From CAWFKS01 sp963816435 (lineage in GTDB: Bacteria; Pseudomonadota; Alphaproteobacteria; Rhizobiales; Rhizobiaceae), in NCBI GenBank assembly GCA_963816435.1, contig CAWFKS010000009.1, forward strand, positions 248,001-312,000: a stretch of 64,000 nucleotides of DNA. The letters run 5' to 3'. The notes beneath the pieces were generated by a model. The model did not search any database and had not been told where the DNA came from. It worked only from the letters and a program-made list of their open reading frames with translations. Positions 15,615 to 25,539 of this stretch are shown piece by piece; positions within the stretch are counted from its first letter, which is position 1, and every line of letters starts with the position of its first letter. The translations under genes and the position numbers were made by a program.

Positions 15615-16610
15615 TCACTCAGCCGCCAGTTTCGTCGCTTCTCTGCGCGCCTTGCGCTTTTCGGCATGCGCGAGGGCTGCCTCGCGCACCCAGGCGCCGT
15701 CGTCCCAGGCCTTCTGCCGGGCCGCGATGCGCTCACTGTTCATGACGCCGCCGCCCTTCACGACCCGCCAGAACTCGTCCCAGTCGATCGGGCCGAAATC
15801 GTAGTGCTGGCGCTCCTCGTTCCACTTCAGCTCGGGATCGGGGAAGGTCAGGCCGATGAACTCGCCCTGCGGCACGGTGGCGTCGACGAATTGCTGGCGC
15901 AGCTCGTCGTTGGTGAAGCGCTTGATCTTCCACTTCATCGACTGGTCGCCGTGCTGGCTGTCGGAATCGTGCGGGCCGAACATCATCAGCGACGGCCACC
16001 ACCAGCGGTTCAGCGCGTCCTGCGCCATGTCCTTCTGCTCGGGCGTGCCGCGTGCCAGCGTCATCATGATCTCGTAGCCCTGGCGCTGGTGGAAGCTCTC
16101 CTCCTTGCACACGCGGATCATGGCGCGCGCATAGGGTCCGTAGGAGCAGCGGCAGAGCGGGATCTGGTTCATGATCGCCGCGCCGTCGACCAGCCAGCCG
16201 ATGGCGCCGATGTCGGCCCAGGTCAGCGTCGGATAGTTGAAGATCGAGGAATACTTGGCCTTGCCGGCGAGCAGTTCCTCGGTCATCTGCTCGCGGCTGA
16301 CGCCCAGCGTCTCCGCGGCGGAATAGAGGTAGAGGCCGTGGCCGCCCTCGTCCTGCACCTTGGCAAGCAGCGCGGCCTTGCGGCGCAGCGACGGCGCGCG
16401 GGTGATCCAGTTGCCTTCCGGCAGCATGCCGACGATTTCGGAATGCGCGTGCTGGCCGATCTGGCGCACCAGCGTCTTGCGATAGCCTTCCGGCATCTCG
16501 TCGTTCGGCTCGATCTTTTCCTCGGCGTCGATGCGCGCCTGGAAGCGGGCGAGGAATTCCTCGTCCTCGTTCGTGTCGGTCTTGGCGCCGATCAGCCCTT
16601 GGCTGTACAT
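15615..16610 (-). CDS. paaA: Phenylacetyl-CoA 1,2-epoxidase catalytic subunit PaaA
   Basis: 331-aa di-iron oxygenase that epoxidises the ring of phenylacetyl-CoA. Carboxylate/His ligand motifs are seen in HSEIVGMLPEGNWI, KVQDEGGHGLYLYSAAETLG and CKEESFHQRQGYEIM, spaced as in the bacterial multicomponent monooxygenase-like fold. Length and ending are normal. It is the first gene of paaABCDE and its start at 16610 faces the thioesterase gene across a 97-base promoter region. Confidence 0.96.
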   Translation of the reverse strand: MYSQGLIGAKTDTNEDEEFLARFQARIDAEEKIEPNDEMPEGYRKTLVRQIGQHAHSEIVGMLPEGNWITRAPSLRRKAALLAKVQDEGGHGLYLYSAAETLGVSREQMTEELLAGKAKYSSIFNYPTLTWADIGAIGWLVDGAAIMNQIPLCRCSYGPYARAMIRVCKEESFHQRQGYEIMMTLARGTPEQKDMAQDALNRWWWPSLMMFGPHDSDSQHGDQSMKWKIKRFTNDELRQQFVDATVPQGEFIGLTFPDPELKWNEERQHYDFGPIDWDEFWRVVKGGGVMNSERIAARQKAWDDGAWVREAALAHAEKRKARREATKLAAE

Positions 16611-16707
16611 CGCATCTCCTCCATGCTCGGCTCAGGTCCGGCCGCACCTCATATGTAACAAAAACGGCGACGGATTTCAATATTTCGTAACATGTCAGGG
16701 AGGCAGC
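16611..16707. promoter_or_regulatory. Divergent paaA / thioesterase promoter region with repeated GTAACA
   Basis: This gap between the divergent starts holds an A/T-rich core with GTAACA at 16655-16660 and again at 16687-16692, 32 bases apart in the same orientation. A regulator such as PaaX could use this repeat, but it does not match the palindromic site seen before paaI, so the two paa transcripts may answer to different regulators. Assignment is by position only. Confidence 0.4.
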
Positions 16708-17127
16708 ATGGCTGAGTTCGGAGTTGTCGAGGCGGAGCAGACGCTTGCGAGGGTTTTCGCGCCCTGGATCGTCGATCTCGGGCTCAAGCCGGTCGGCTTC
16801 GACGCGACGGGAGGCGACTTCCTGCTGCCTGAAAACCAGCGGCTCGTTCACGTCGGCGGCGTCATCTGCGGCCAGGCGACGGCGTCGGCCGCCGACACCT
16901 GTTCGGTCGTGGCGCTGGCGGCGATGAACGGCCGTTTCCGCATCTGCACGACGGTGGACCTCACCACGCATTTCATCCGGCCGCTGAAGCCCGGCGACGT
17001 GGAAATCCGCGTCGACGTGCTCTCCAACGGCAAGCGCATGGCCTACACGCGGGTCGAGATGCGCCAGAAGGGCGACAACCGCGTCGCGGTGACGGCAACC
17101 AGCGCGTTCGCCTATCTGGAGGAATGA
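16708..17127 (+). CDS. Hotdog-fold PaaI-family thioesterase (second paralogue)
   Basis: 139 aa, single hotdog domain. The segment HVGGVICGQATASAADTCSV occupies the HGG...D position of the family, with TTVDLTTHFIRPLKPGDVEI as the central strands. It is shorter and more divergent than the canonical PaaI at 21673. The ATG at 16708 follows GGGAGGCAGC. Divergent from paaA, so it likely releases CoA from dead-end or ring-derived thioesters, by analogy with PaaI and PaaY. Exact substrate unknown. Confidence 0.8.
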   Translation: MAEFGVVEAEQTLARVFAPWIVDLGLKPVGFDATGGDFLLPENQRLVHVGGVICGQATASAADTCSVVALAAMNGRFRICTTVDLTTHFIRPLKPGDVEIRVDVLSNGKRMAYTRVEMRQKGDNRVAVTATSAFAYLEE

Positions 17128-17170
17128 CTGGAAGCATCTTGGCTTGAAAACGACCGCTTCAAAAAGTATT

Positions 17171-17189
17171 CTAGCTTAAGCTAGCTTAA
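17171..17189. promoter_or_regulatory. Nested palindrome operator candidate of the second Phd/VapC pair
   Basis: CTAGCTTAA is repeated directly (17171-17179, 17181-17189), creating overlapping perfect palindromes TAGCTTAAGCTA (17172-17183) and TTAAGCTAGCTTAA (17176-17189). It ends 12 bases before the antitoxin start and is strongly A/T-rich against the background, fitting an autoregulated promoter. Confidence 0.6.
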
Positions 17190-17201
17190 ACGGAGCGTCA
17201 G

Positions 17202-17447
17202 ATGCGGGAATTCGGTGCCTTCGAGGCCAAGAACCGGCTGGGGACCCTGCTCGACCTGGTCGAACAGGGCGAGGAAGTCACGATCACGCGACACGGAAAG
17301 CCTGTCGCGCGCTTGGTCGCGCCTGCCGCCAAGTTCGACAGGGAAAAGGCGATGCGAGCGGTGCAGGCGATCCGCGAGATGCGCAAGGGCGTGACTCTCG
17401 GGGGTACGGTGACAATCAGGGAACTCATAGACGAGGGCAGAATGTGA
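17202..17447 (+). CDS. Phd/YefM-family antitoxin (second copy)
   Basis: 81 aa. Phd fold: MREFGAFEAKNRLGTLLDLV, then EEVTITRHGKPVARLVAP, with a charged C-terminus IRELIDEGRM for toxin binding. The stop overlaps the toxin GTG start by four bases (GTGA). The core resembles that of the antitoxin at 5542 (VTITRxGxPVARL), but spacing, operator and toxin differ. Confidence 0.88.
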   Translation: MREFGAFEAKNRLGTLLDLVEQGEEVTITRHGKPVARLVAPAAKFDREKAMRAVQAIREMRKGVTLGGTVTIRELIDEGRM

Positions 17448-17870
17448 GCCTTGTCCTGGATGCCTCGCTGACCGTTGCATGGTTTTTCGAGGATGAGCAG
17501 ACAGCGGCGCTGGAGGCCACGCTTGCGCTGTTGGCTGAGCAACCGGTGATCGTTCCAGCGATCTGGAAGCTGGAAGTCGCGAGCGCCTTTCAGGCTGCAG
17601 TGCGCCGGAACCGGATCGACCGCGCCTTTCGAGACCGGGCACTGGATCGGCTCGATCGGGTTCGCAATCGAGATCGACCTGGAAACGCTGCTTCATGCGT
17701 GGAGCAGCACGCTGGAACTCGCAGACCGGCACGGCCTCACACCTTACGACGCATCGTATCTCGAACTTGCCGTCCGCCGCCGATTGCCGCTGGCGACCCT
17801 CGACCGGGCACTCGACCGCGCAGCGGCCGAGGCGGGAGTCGAGACGCTCGGCCTGCGGGGTGAAATCTAG
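17444..17870 (+). CDS. vapC: VapC-type PIN-domain toxin, frameshifted
   Basis: About 141 aa once repaired. MSLVLDASLTVAWFFEDEQT carries the first catalytic Asp and PAIWKLEVASAF the Glu. Near 17660 an extra G in CGGG changes frame; deleting it continues as FAIEIDLETLLHAWSSTLEL, then LTPYDASYLELAVRRRLPLA (third acid) and TLDRALDRAAAEAG (fourth acid) to TAG at 17868-17870. If the break is real the toxin would be inactive; if it is a sequencing error the pair is complete. The stop overlaps the paaX stop on the other strand. Confidence 0.8.
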
Positions 17871-18752
17871 GTGCGGGCTTCCATGCCACCGCCGAACCTT
17901 TCGACGTTGTGCCGCCGCTGCAGCCCCGTCGCATCCAGCCATGCCTCGCTCCGGTCTTCGAGCGCGCCGTAGATGCTTGCAGTTAGGTGACGCGCCGCCT
18001 CGCCCGGCCAGTCCTGCGGCAGGAGCGCGGCCGGCAGGCCGGGATCACGCAGCACGATGCGGCGCCAGTCGTGGATCAGCAGCGTGCGCGCGGCCATGGC
18101 GTCGAGCGGCTCCAGTCCCGGCTCCCACGCCCATCGCTTTCAGCAAGGGGCCGTAGCCGGCAATGAAGGCGCGATAGGCTTCGGCGGTCTCCCCGGACGG
18201 CCACAGGGTGCGCAGCGTCTCGGGATGCTCCGCGCTCTGGCCGTGAACGACCAGCATGCCCGCCAGAGCGGCGCTGGCGTCGGGCGCGTTCTCCGTCTCC
18301 GGGCGCAACCACACGCCGCCGGTGACCCGCACGAAGCCCAGCGCGGCAGCCTCTTCCGGATCGGCCGGCTCGCCGCCCGGCGGCGCGATCGCCACGGTCC
18401 AGCCGCCGTTCCAGGCCGGCGCTGCCGCAGCGTAGATGCGCCGCGTCGCGAGATCGAAGGCGTGGCGGCCCTGTTCGGCCAGACGATAGATTGAATTGCG
18501 CCCCGCCCGCTCGCGGCTCACCCATCCGTCGGCGGCCAGTCGCGACATCGCGGTTCGCAGCGCTCCAGGCTCGACGCCGAGACGCCCGGTGATTTCGCCG
18601 AGCACCGACAGCGGCACCGCACCGCCGCGCGGAACTATGGCGTCGCCGAAAATGGTGATGACGAGCGACCACACCCGCAGCCGCCCGCGTTCGTGCAGCC
18701 GCGCAATCAGCGTCTGCAGAACGGCATCGGCGGAAACGGTCGGTGCATCCAT
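17867..18752 (-). CDS. paaX: PaaX-family phenylacetate-responsive repressor, frameshifted
   Basis: GntR-like winged-helix repressor expected to be released by phenylacetyl-CoA. MDAPTVSADAVLQTLIARLH starts at ATG 18752, followed by VWSLVITIFGDAIVPRGGAV, LSVLGEITGRLGVEPGALRT and AMSRLAADGWVSRERAGRNS, the family's DNA-binding part, and RLRP-type effector region. Near 18120 deleting one G (GTGGGAG to GTGGAG) joins GYGPLLKAMGV to EPGLEPLDAMAARTLLIHDW and RRIVLRDPGLPAALLPQDWP, the conserved PaaX C-terminal domain. Divergent from the NTF2-like gene. Confidence 0.85.
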
Positions 18753-18886
18753 GCCAGCCAGATGGCATGACGGCCGCACGAACCGCAAGCCGCCTTGCCC
18801 GCCTCCGCATCCGGTGGCGCCGCCGTTTTGCCGCTCCCAACCCACCGGAAACGTGCGATGATCGGTGATCGGGAGTGGAGGAAAAG

Positions 18887-19264
18887 ATGGACGACGGCGG
18901 GCGGATACACGAAGCGCTGCACGGACTGGTCGACGCCTTCAACGCGCACGACATCGACCGCGTGATGAGCTTCTTTGCCGATGACTGCGTGTTGCAGATG
19001 CCGCGCGGGCCGGATCCGCACGGAACGCGCGCCGAAGGCTTCGAGAACGTCCGCACCCTTCTCAACACGCGTTTCGAGGGCCTGCCCGACGTGCGTTACG
19101 GCGACGACAGCCATTTTGTCGACGGCGACACCGGCATTTCGAAATGGCTGTTGACCGGCACGACGCCGGCCGGCGTCAGGGTGGAGGTGCGCGGCTGTGA
19201 CTTCTACACGTTCCGCCACGGCAAGGTGGTGATGAAGGACTCCTACTGGAAGATCGTCGAGTGA
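18887..19264 (+). CDS. NTF2-like (SnoaL/DUF4440-type) small protein
   Basis: 125-aa cone-shaped alpha+beta fold protein: IHEALHGLVDAFNAHDIDRV, MSFFADDCVLQMPRG, DPHGTRAEGFENVRTLLNTR and a C-terminal FRHGKVVMKDSYWKIVE. These domains bind small hydrophobic ligands or act as isomerase-like enzymes; no specific role can be assigned. ATG at 18887 is preferred because GGAGGAAAAG precedes it; an in-frame GTG at 18875 is possible. It lies inside the paa island between paaX and an OsmC gene. Confidence 0.75.
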   Translation: MDDGGRIHEALHGLVDAFNAHDIDRVMSFFADDCVLQMPRGPDPHGTRAEGFENVRTLLNTRFEGLPDVRYGDDSHFVDGDTGISKWLLTGTTPAGVRVEVRGCDFYTFRHGKVVMKDSYWKIVE

Positions 19265-19314
19265 CCGCACCCCGACGCCCACTCACCTGACCGCTTCTTC
19301 AGAACGAGGCAATC

Positions 19315-19719
19315 ATGGTTTCCATCAACGTTGAACTGCGCAATGTCGAAGGCACCGGAGCGGCGATGGGATGGGCCGGCGCGCATACGGTCGTCGTCGA
19401 CCGACCGCAAGGCCGGGCCGGGGGCCTGGGCCTAGGCTTCAACGGCGCCGAACTGCTCGGCCTGACGATCGGCGGCTGTTTCTGCAACGACCTGCGCTAT
19501 GTCGCGGCCGAGCTTGGCGTCGGCCTGGGCGCGATTGCGGTGTCCGTCACCGTCGAACTAGACGGTAACCCGATCATGACCGTCGGCGCGACCATGAGTG
19601 TCAGCTGCGAAACGACCGACGGGTCCGATCCGGCTCTGGTGGTCGCGCGCGCGGAAGAAATCTGCATGGCGGCGAATTCGCTGCGCCGCGGCTTTCCCGT
19701 GGAGATCAGGCGGCTGTAA
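19315..19719 (+). CDS. OsmC-family protein
   Basis: 134 aa, peroxide-reducing or thiol-modifying OsmC/Ohr fold. The motif GAELLGLTIGGCFCNDLRYV contains the first Cys pair of the family, and the hydrophobic strands VSVTVELDGNPIMTVGATMS match. A second redox Cys lies in MSVSCETTDG or EEICMAAN, spaced as in OsmC. Expected to detoxify organic hydroperoxides; a link with aromatic oxidation is possible but not shown. The stop is 12 bases from the convergent TetR stop. Confidence 0.8.
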   Translation: MVSINVELRNVEGTGAAMGWAGAHTVVVDRPQGRAGGLGLGFNGAELLGLTIGGCFCNDLRYVAAELGVGLGAIAVSVTVELDGNPIMTVGATMSVSCETTDGSDPALVVARAEEICMAANSLRRGFPVEIRRL

Positions 19720-19731
19720 TTTCCGAAGGGC

Positions 19732-20327
19732 CTACGCCAGCCCTCTCACCCCGCCGACCAGCAAGTCCGTCGCCATGCGCGCATAGTCGGCGCGGCTCAC
19801 CGGTCCGCCCTCGCGGTGCCACATGTAGAACCAGTTGAGCATGCCGAACAGGCTCATCGTCACGGGTTTCAGCAGTGGCCTGTCTTCGAAAAGCGCCGGG
19901 CTGACTGCCCTCACCGCTTCCGCGAAGATGGCGACCAGCCGGCGTTCGAGCGCCTTCAGCTCTTCCTGCTCCGCATCCGGCAGAAGCCGCATCCCTTCGA
20001 TCTGGACGCGGTGCTCGGCATCGGCGTCGCGATAGGCTTCGAGCAGCGCGGCAACCAGACGCTCGAGGCGTTGCGCCGCAGGCAGAGCGGGTTCGTCTGC
20101 CTCGTCCACCGCCTCGACCAGCGCCTCCAGGTGGTTCTGCACGATGCCGAAAAGCAGCGATTCCTTGGAGGCGTAGTAGTGGTAGAGGAGCGCCTTCGAC
20201 ACGCCGCACTCGCCGGCAAGCTGCGCCATCGAGGCGCGGTCGTAGCCGTCGCGCGAGAAGGCGATCGCGGCGCGATGCAGGATCGCCTCACGCTTGTCGT
20301 CGTAGTCGCTGGCGCGGCTGCGGGCCA

Positions 20328-20328
<1 letters not shown>
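19732..20328 (-). CDS. paaR: TetR-family regulator PaaR of the phenylacetate genes
   Basis: 198 aa. N-terminal HTH: KREAILHRAAIAFSRDGYDR then LAGECGVSKALLYHYYASKE, a textbook TetR domain, and a helical effector domain ending LLVGGVRGLA. The ATG at 20328 overlaps the paaK stop (TGATG), so it is made with paaI and paaK. TetR regulators at this place in alpha- and betaproteobacteria are PaaR, responding to phenylacetyl-CoA. A GACCG...CGGTC palindrome in front of paaI is the likely target. Confidence 0.82.
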
Positions 20329-21642
<1,314 letters not shown>

Positions 21643-21672
21643 GCGTATCCTCCCGGCCGCGCCACCGGCGGC

Positions 21673-22110
21673 TCAGCCCTCTTCCGAAAAATGCGCGCCC
21701 TCGATGATGCGCGAGGCGCCGCGGAATTCCGCGATCAGCTTTCCTGCTTCATCGCTGACGCTGACGTCGTAGATGCCGGAGCGGCCGAACCGCGTCACCT
21801 CGCGGCAGACCGCCGTCAGCCGCGCGCCCGCCTTGGCCGGCGCCACGAAGGTGATGACGTTGTGCTGGGCGACCGCGATCTTGTTGTAGGAGTTGCAGGC
21901 AAACGCGAAGGCCGAGTCCGCCAGCGTGAAGATGTAGCCGCCATGGCAGATGTCGTGGCCGTTGGTGTGGTGCTTTTCGACCGTGAACGAGGTCGTCGCC
22001 GTGCCCGGCCCGACGGCATCCAGGCTCATGCCGAGCCACTTCGATGCGTCGTCGCGCGCCCACATGGCGTCGGCGCTCTTTTTCGCGATTTCCTCCGGCG
22101 AAAGCGGCAT
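21673..22110 (-). CDS. paaI: Hydroxyphenylacetyl-CoA thioesterase PaaI
   Basis: 145-aa hotdog thioesterase that rescues CoA from hydroxylated phenylacetyl-CoA. The signature HDICHGGYIFTLADSAFAFA contains the HGG and the catalytic Asp; GKLIAEFRGASRII closes the fold. Length and sequence match canonical PaaI. First gene of paaI-paaK-paaR, divergent from the cytochrome P450; a TetR palindrome lies 46 bases upstream. Confidence 0.93.
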   Translation of the reverse strand: MPLSPEEIAKKSADAMWARDDASKWLGMSLDAVGPGTATTSFTVEKHHTNGHDICHGGYIFTLADSAFAFACNSYNKIAVAQHNVITFVAPAKAGARLTAVCREVTRFGRSGIYDVSVSDEAGKLIAEFRGASRIIEGAHFSEEG

Positions 22111-22155
22111 CTCGTTTGTCCTCCCCGCCAGACGGCGTGAGGCGAGACTTGCATA

Positions 22156-22171
22156 GACCGACCGGACGGTC
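22156..22171. promoter_or_regulatory. PaaR-type operator between paaI and the P450 gene
   Basis: GACCGACCGGACGGTC is a 16-base inverted repeat with perfect outer arms (GACCG/CGGTC) and a CCGG centre, imperfect only at positions 6 and 11. It sits in the 126-base divergent promoter, next to an A/T-rich CAATAATACT that could be a -10 region. The GACCG-CGGTC layout is the kind of site described for PaaR regulators. One site could control both transcripts. Confidence 0.65.
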
Positions 22172-22236
22172 AATAATACTTCGAACGGTCCGCCGCCCTT
22201 CCCGCAGGGGCGCCAGAAACCGGCGAGGAGGAGACG

Positions 22237-23487
22237 ATGAGCGCCAATGCTGCGCCCGAAACCGGAGCTGCGCCGGCGGAAGCGGCCGCGCTGGCGGAAG
22301 ATTTCGACATCACCGCCCTGCCCCCCGGCTTCGCCGAGGACCCGTTCCCGACCTACCGGGCGCTGCTGAAGCACGCGCCGGTGAAGCGGTTTTCCGACGG
22401 CTCGGTGATGCTCTCGCGCTGGGAGGATCTCGACCGGATCTATCGCGACACCAAGACCTTCTCCTCCGACAAGAAGATCGAGTTCAGGCCGAAATTCGGC
22501 GATACGCCGCTCTACGAGCATCACACGACGAGCCTGGTGTTCAACGACCCGCCCCTGCACACCCGCGTGCGCAAGATCATGGTCGGCGCGCTGACGCCGC
22601 GCGCGCTGGCCGCCATGGAACCCGGCCTGGTGGCGCTGATCGAGCGGCTGCTCGATGCGCTTGCCGAAAAGCGCGATGTCGACCTGGTCTCGGACTTCGC
22701 CGCGGCCATTCCCGTCGAGGTGATCGGCAACCTGTTCGACATGCCGCACGAGGAGCGCGGGCCGCTGCGCGACTGGTCGCTGGCCATCCTCGGCGCGCTG
22801 GAACCGGTGCTGACGCAGGAACAGCTCGACCGAGGAAACCGCGCCGTCACCGATTTCAAATCCTATCTCGGCGACCTCGCCCGCCGTCGGCGCACAAAGC
22901 CCGGCGACCCGGCGACCGACGTGCTCACCCGGCTGATCGCCGGCAACAACGGCGAGCTGCTGACCGAGACCGAGCTGCTGCAGAATTGCATCTTCATCCT
23001 CAACGCCGGGCACGAGACGACCACCAACCTTATCGGCAACGCGCTGCACGAGCTGACGCAGTGGCCCGAAGAAAAGAAGCGCCTGATGGTGCGGCCCGAC
23101 ATGATCGACACGGCCGTCGACGAGTTCCTGCGATTCCAGAGCCCCAACCAGCTCGGCAACCGCATGAGCGTGGAAGACGCCGAGTTCCATGGCGAGACGA
23201 TTGCCGCCGGCACGCGCATCCACCTGGCGATCGGCGCCGCGAACCGTGACCCGCGCCAGTTCGAAAATCCCGATACGCTCGACCTTGCCCGCCGGCCCAA
23301 CAAGCACCTGGCCTTCGCCGGCGGGCCGCATCTGTGCGTCGGCTTCTCGCTGGCGCGCATGGAAGGCCGTGTCGCGATCCAGCGCCTTCTCGAGCGCTTC
23401 CCCGATTTCGCGCTTTCGGGCGAGCCGGTGCGCACCGGCCGCGTCCGTTTCCGCGGCTTTTCGCACCTGCCTGCGCGCGTGAACTGA
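22237..23487 (+). CDS. Cytochrome P450
   Basis: 416-aa soluble bacterial P450. The I-helix oxygen motif is AGHETTTN, the ExxR pair is in VDEFLRFQSP, and the haem-thiolate loop is FAGGPHLCVGFSLARME (Cys about 367). Upstream PFPTYRALLKHAPV is typical of class I enzymes that need a separate ferredoxin and reductase; none is encoded beside it. It shares its promoter region with paaI and is followed after 18 bases by paaZ, so it probably oxidises an aromatic or side-chain substrate that feeds phenylacetate catabolism. The actual substrate is unknown. Confidence 0.9.
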   Translation: MSANAAPETGAAPAEAAALAEDFDITALPPGFAEDPFPTYRALLKHAPVKRFSDGSVMLSRWEDLDRIYRDTKTFSSDKKIEFRPKFGDTPLYEHHTTSLVFNDPPLHTRVRKIMVGALTPRALAAMEPGLVALIERLLDALAEKRDVDLVSDFAAAIPVEVIGNLFDMPHEERGPLRDWSLAILGALEPVLTQEQLDRGNRAVTDFKSYLGDLARRRRTKPGDPATDVLTRLIAGNNGELLTETELLQNCIFILNAGHETTTNLIGNALHELTQWPEEKKRLMVRPDMIDTAVDEFLRFQSPNQLGNRMSVEDAEFHGETIAAGTRIHLAIGAANRDPRQFENPDTLDLARRPNKHLAFAGGPHLCVGFSLARMEGRVAIQRLLERFPDFALSGEPVRTGRVRFRGFSHLPARVN

Positions 23488-23505
23488 TTTCCCGGAGAGA
23501 CTGAA

Positions 23506-25536
23506 ATGACTCTGCTTTCGCTGAATTCCTTCGCCGCCGGAAAATGGGTGGCCCCTTCAGGCCACGTCTCCCGCCTGAAGAGTGCGGTCACCGGCAAGGA
23601 CATCGCCGAGATCGGCTCCGAAAAGGTCGATTTCGGCGCCATGGCCGATTACGCCCGGCGCGTCGGCGGGCCGGCCCTGCGGGCGATGACGTTCCACGAG
23701 CGCGCCTTCATGCTGAAGGCGCTGGCGCAGTATCTGAACGAACGCCGCGAGCCGCTCTACGACCTCTCCTACGAGACCGGCGCCACGAAGCCCGACTCGA
23801 TGATCGACATCGACGGCGGCATCGGCACGATGTTCGTCTACGCCTCGAAGGGCCGGCGCGAGATGCCCGACGACACGATCTATGTCGACGGCGGGCTGGA
23901 GCAGCTGTCGCGCGGCGGCAAGTTCGTCGGCCAGCACGTGGCGACCTCGCTGCAGGGGGTGGCCGTCCACATCAACGCCTTCAACTTCCCGGTCTGGGGA
24001 ATGCTGGAAAAGCTCGCGCCGACGCTGCTGGCCGGCATGCCGGCGATCGTCAAGCCGGCGTCCGCCACCGCCTGGCTGACGGAAGCCTGCTTCCGCATGA
24101 TGATCGAGTCCGGCATCCTGCCCGATGGCGCGATCCAGCTCGTCGCCGGCTCTACCGGCGACCTGCTCGACCGGCTGACCTGCCAGGACGTCGTCTCCTT
24201 CACCGGTTCGGCGTCGACGGCGCTGATGCTGCGTTCCAACCGCAACCTGCTGGAAAACTCGGTGCGTTTCGTCGCCGAGCAGGATTCGCTCAACGCCACG
24301 GTGCTCGGCCCCGACGCCGCGCCGGGGACTGAGGAATTCGACGCCTTCGTGCGCGAGGTGCATCGCGAAATGACGGCCAAGGCCGGCCAGAAATGCACGG
24401 CCATCCGGCGCATCATCGTGCCGGCCGAACGCAAGGCCGCCGTCATCGAGGCGATCGAGGCGAAGCTGGCGAAAACGGTCGTCGGCGATCCCCGCAGCGA
24501 AGCGACCCGCATGGGCGCGCTGGCGAGCCTCGCCCAGCGCGCCGACGTCTACGACAAGGCCGCCTTCATCGCCACCGAGGCGCAACGCGTCTTCGGCGAT
24601 CCGGCGGCGCTGAAGCTGAACGACGCCGACGCCGAGCACGGCGCCTTCGTGCCGCCGATGCTGTTCGACTGCCCCGATCCCGACGGCGCCGAAAACGTCC
24701 ATTCGGTCGAGGCGTTCGGCCCGGTGTCGACGGTCATGGCCTATCGCGATCTCGGTCACGCGTTTGCGCTGGCGAACCGCGGCGGCGGCTCGCTGGTCGC
24801 CTCCGTCTTCACCCACGATCCGGCGGTGGCGCGACAGGCTGTGCTGGAATCCGGCGCCTTCCACGGGCGGCTCTATTTCGCCGACCGCGACACCGGCAAG
24901 GAGGCGACCGGCCACGGTTCCCCCCTGCCCCACATGGTCCACGGCGGCCCGGGCCGCGCCGGCGGCGGCGAGGAACTCGGCGGCGTGCGCGGCGTCATGC
25001 ACTACATGCAGCGCACCGCGATCCAGGCCAGCCCCGACCTTCTGTCGGGCATCACGCGGACATGGGTCCCCGGCTCGAAGACGATCGAGAAGGACGTCCA
25101 TCCTTTCCGCCTGACGTTCGGCGATCTCGAGATCGGCCGCACGCTTTGGACCGAGCCGCGAACCGTCACCCTCGAGGATATCGAGCATTTCGCCGCGTTC
25201 ACCGGCGACAATTTCTACGCCCACATGGACGAGGAGGCAGCGGCGGCGAACCCGTTCTTCCCCGGCCGCGTCGCTCATGGCTACCTGATCCTGTCCTTCG
25301 CGGCAGGCCTGTTCGTCGATCCCGCACCCGGACCGGTGCTGGCGAATTACGGGCTCGACAATCTGCGCTTCCAGAAGCCGGTGTCGCCCGGCGACACGCT
25401 GAAGGTCCGGCTGACCGCGAAATCGAAGACGCGCCGCAACGACGAATACGGCGAAGTGCGCTGGGACGTCGGTGTGTTCAACCAGGACGACGAGCAGGTC
25501 GCCAGCTACGAGCTTCTGACCATGAATGCGATGTAA
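23506..25536 (+). CDS. paaZ: PaaZ, oxepin-CoA hydrolase/3-oxo-5,6-dehydrosuberyl-CoA semialdehyde dehydrogenase
   Basis: 676-aa bifunctional enzyme that opens the oxepin-CoA ring and oxidises the resulting aldehyde. N-terminal aldehyde dehydrogenase with catalytic Glu258 (RFVAEQDSLNATVLGPD) and Cys297 (AKAGQKCTAIRR), and NFPVWGMLEKLAPTLLAG for NADP binding. C-terminal MaoC-like hotdog hydratase: FAAFTGDNFYAHMDEEAA and GRVAHGYLILSFAAGLF, with the Asp/His pair. Residue numbers are within two of the Escherichia coli enzyme. Ribosome site GGAGAG. It follows the P450 and converges with the MFS gene. Confidence 0.95.
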   Translation: MTLLSLNSFAAGKWVAPSGHVSRLKSAVTGKDIAEIGSEKVDFGAMADYARRVGGPALRAMTFHERAFMLKALAQYLNERREPLYDLSYETGATKPDSMIDIDGGIGTMFVYASKGRREMPDDTIYVDGGLEQLSRGGKFVGQHVATSLQGVAVHINAFNFPVWGMLEKLAPTLLAGMPAIVKPASATAWLTEACFRMMIESGILPDGAIQLVAGSTGDLLDRLTCQDVVSFTGSASTALMLRSNRNLLENSVRFVAEQDSLNATVLGPDAAPGTEEFDAFVREVHREMTAKAGQKCTAIRRIIVPAERKAAVIEAIEAKLAKTVVGDPRSEATRMGALASLAQRADVYDKAAFIATEAQRVFGDPAALKLNDADAEHGAFVPPMLFDCPDPDGAENVHSVEAFGPVSTVMAYRDLGHAFALANRGGGSLVASVFTHDPAVARQAVLESGAFHGRLYFADRDTGKEATGHGSPLPHMVHGGPGRAGGGEELGGVRGVMHYMQRTAIQASPDLLSGITRTWVPGSKTIEKDVHPFRLTFGDLEIGRTLWTEPRTVTLEDIEHFAAFTGDNFYAHMDEEAAAANPFFPGRVAHGYLILSFAAGLFVDPAPGPVLANYGLDNLRFQKPVSPGDTLKVRLTAKSKTRRNDEYGEVRWDVGVFNQDDEQVASYELLTMNAM

Positions 25537-25539
25537 GAC

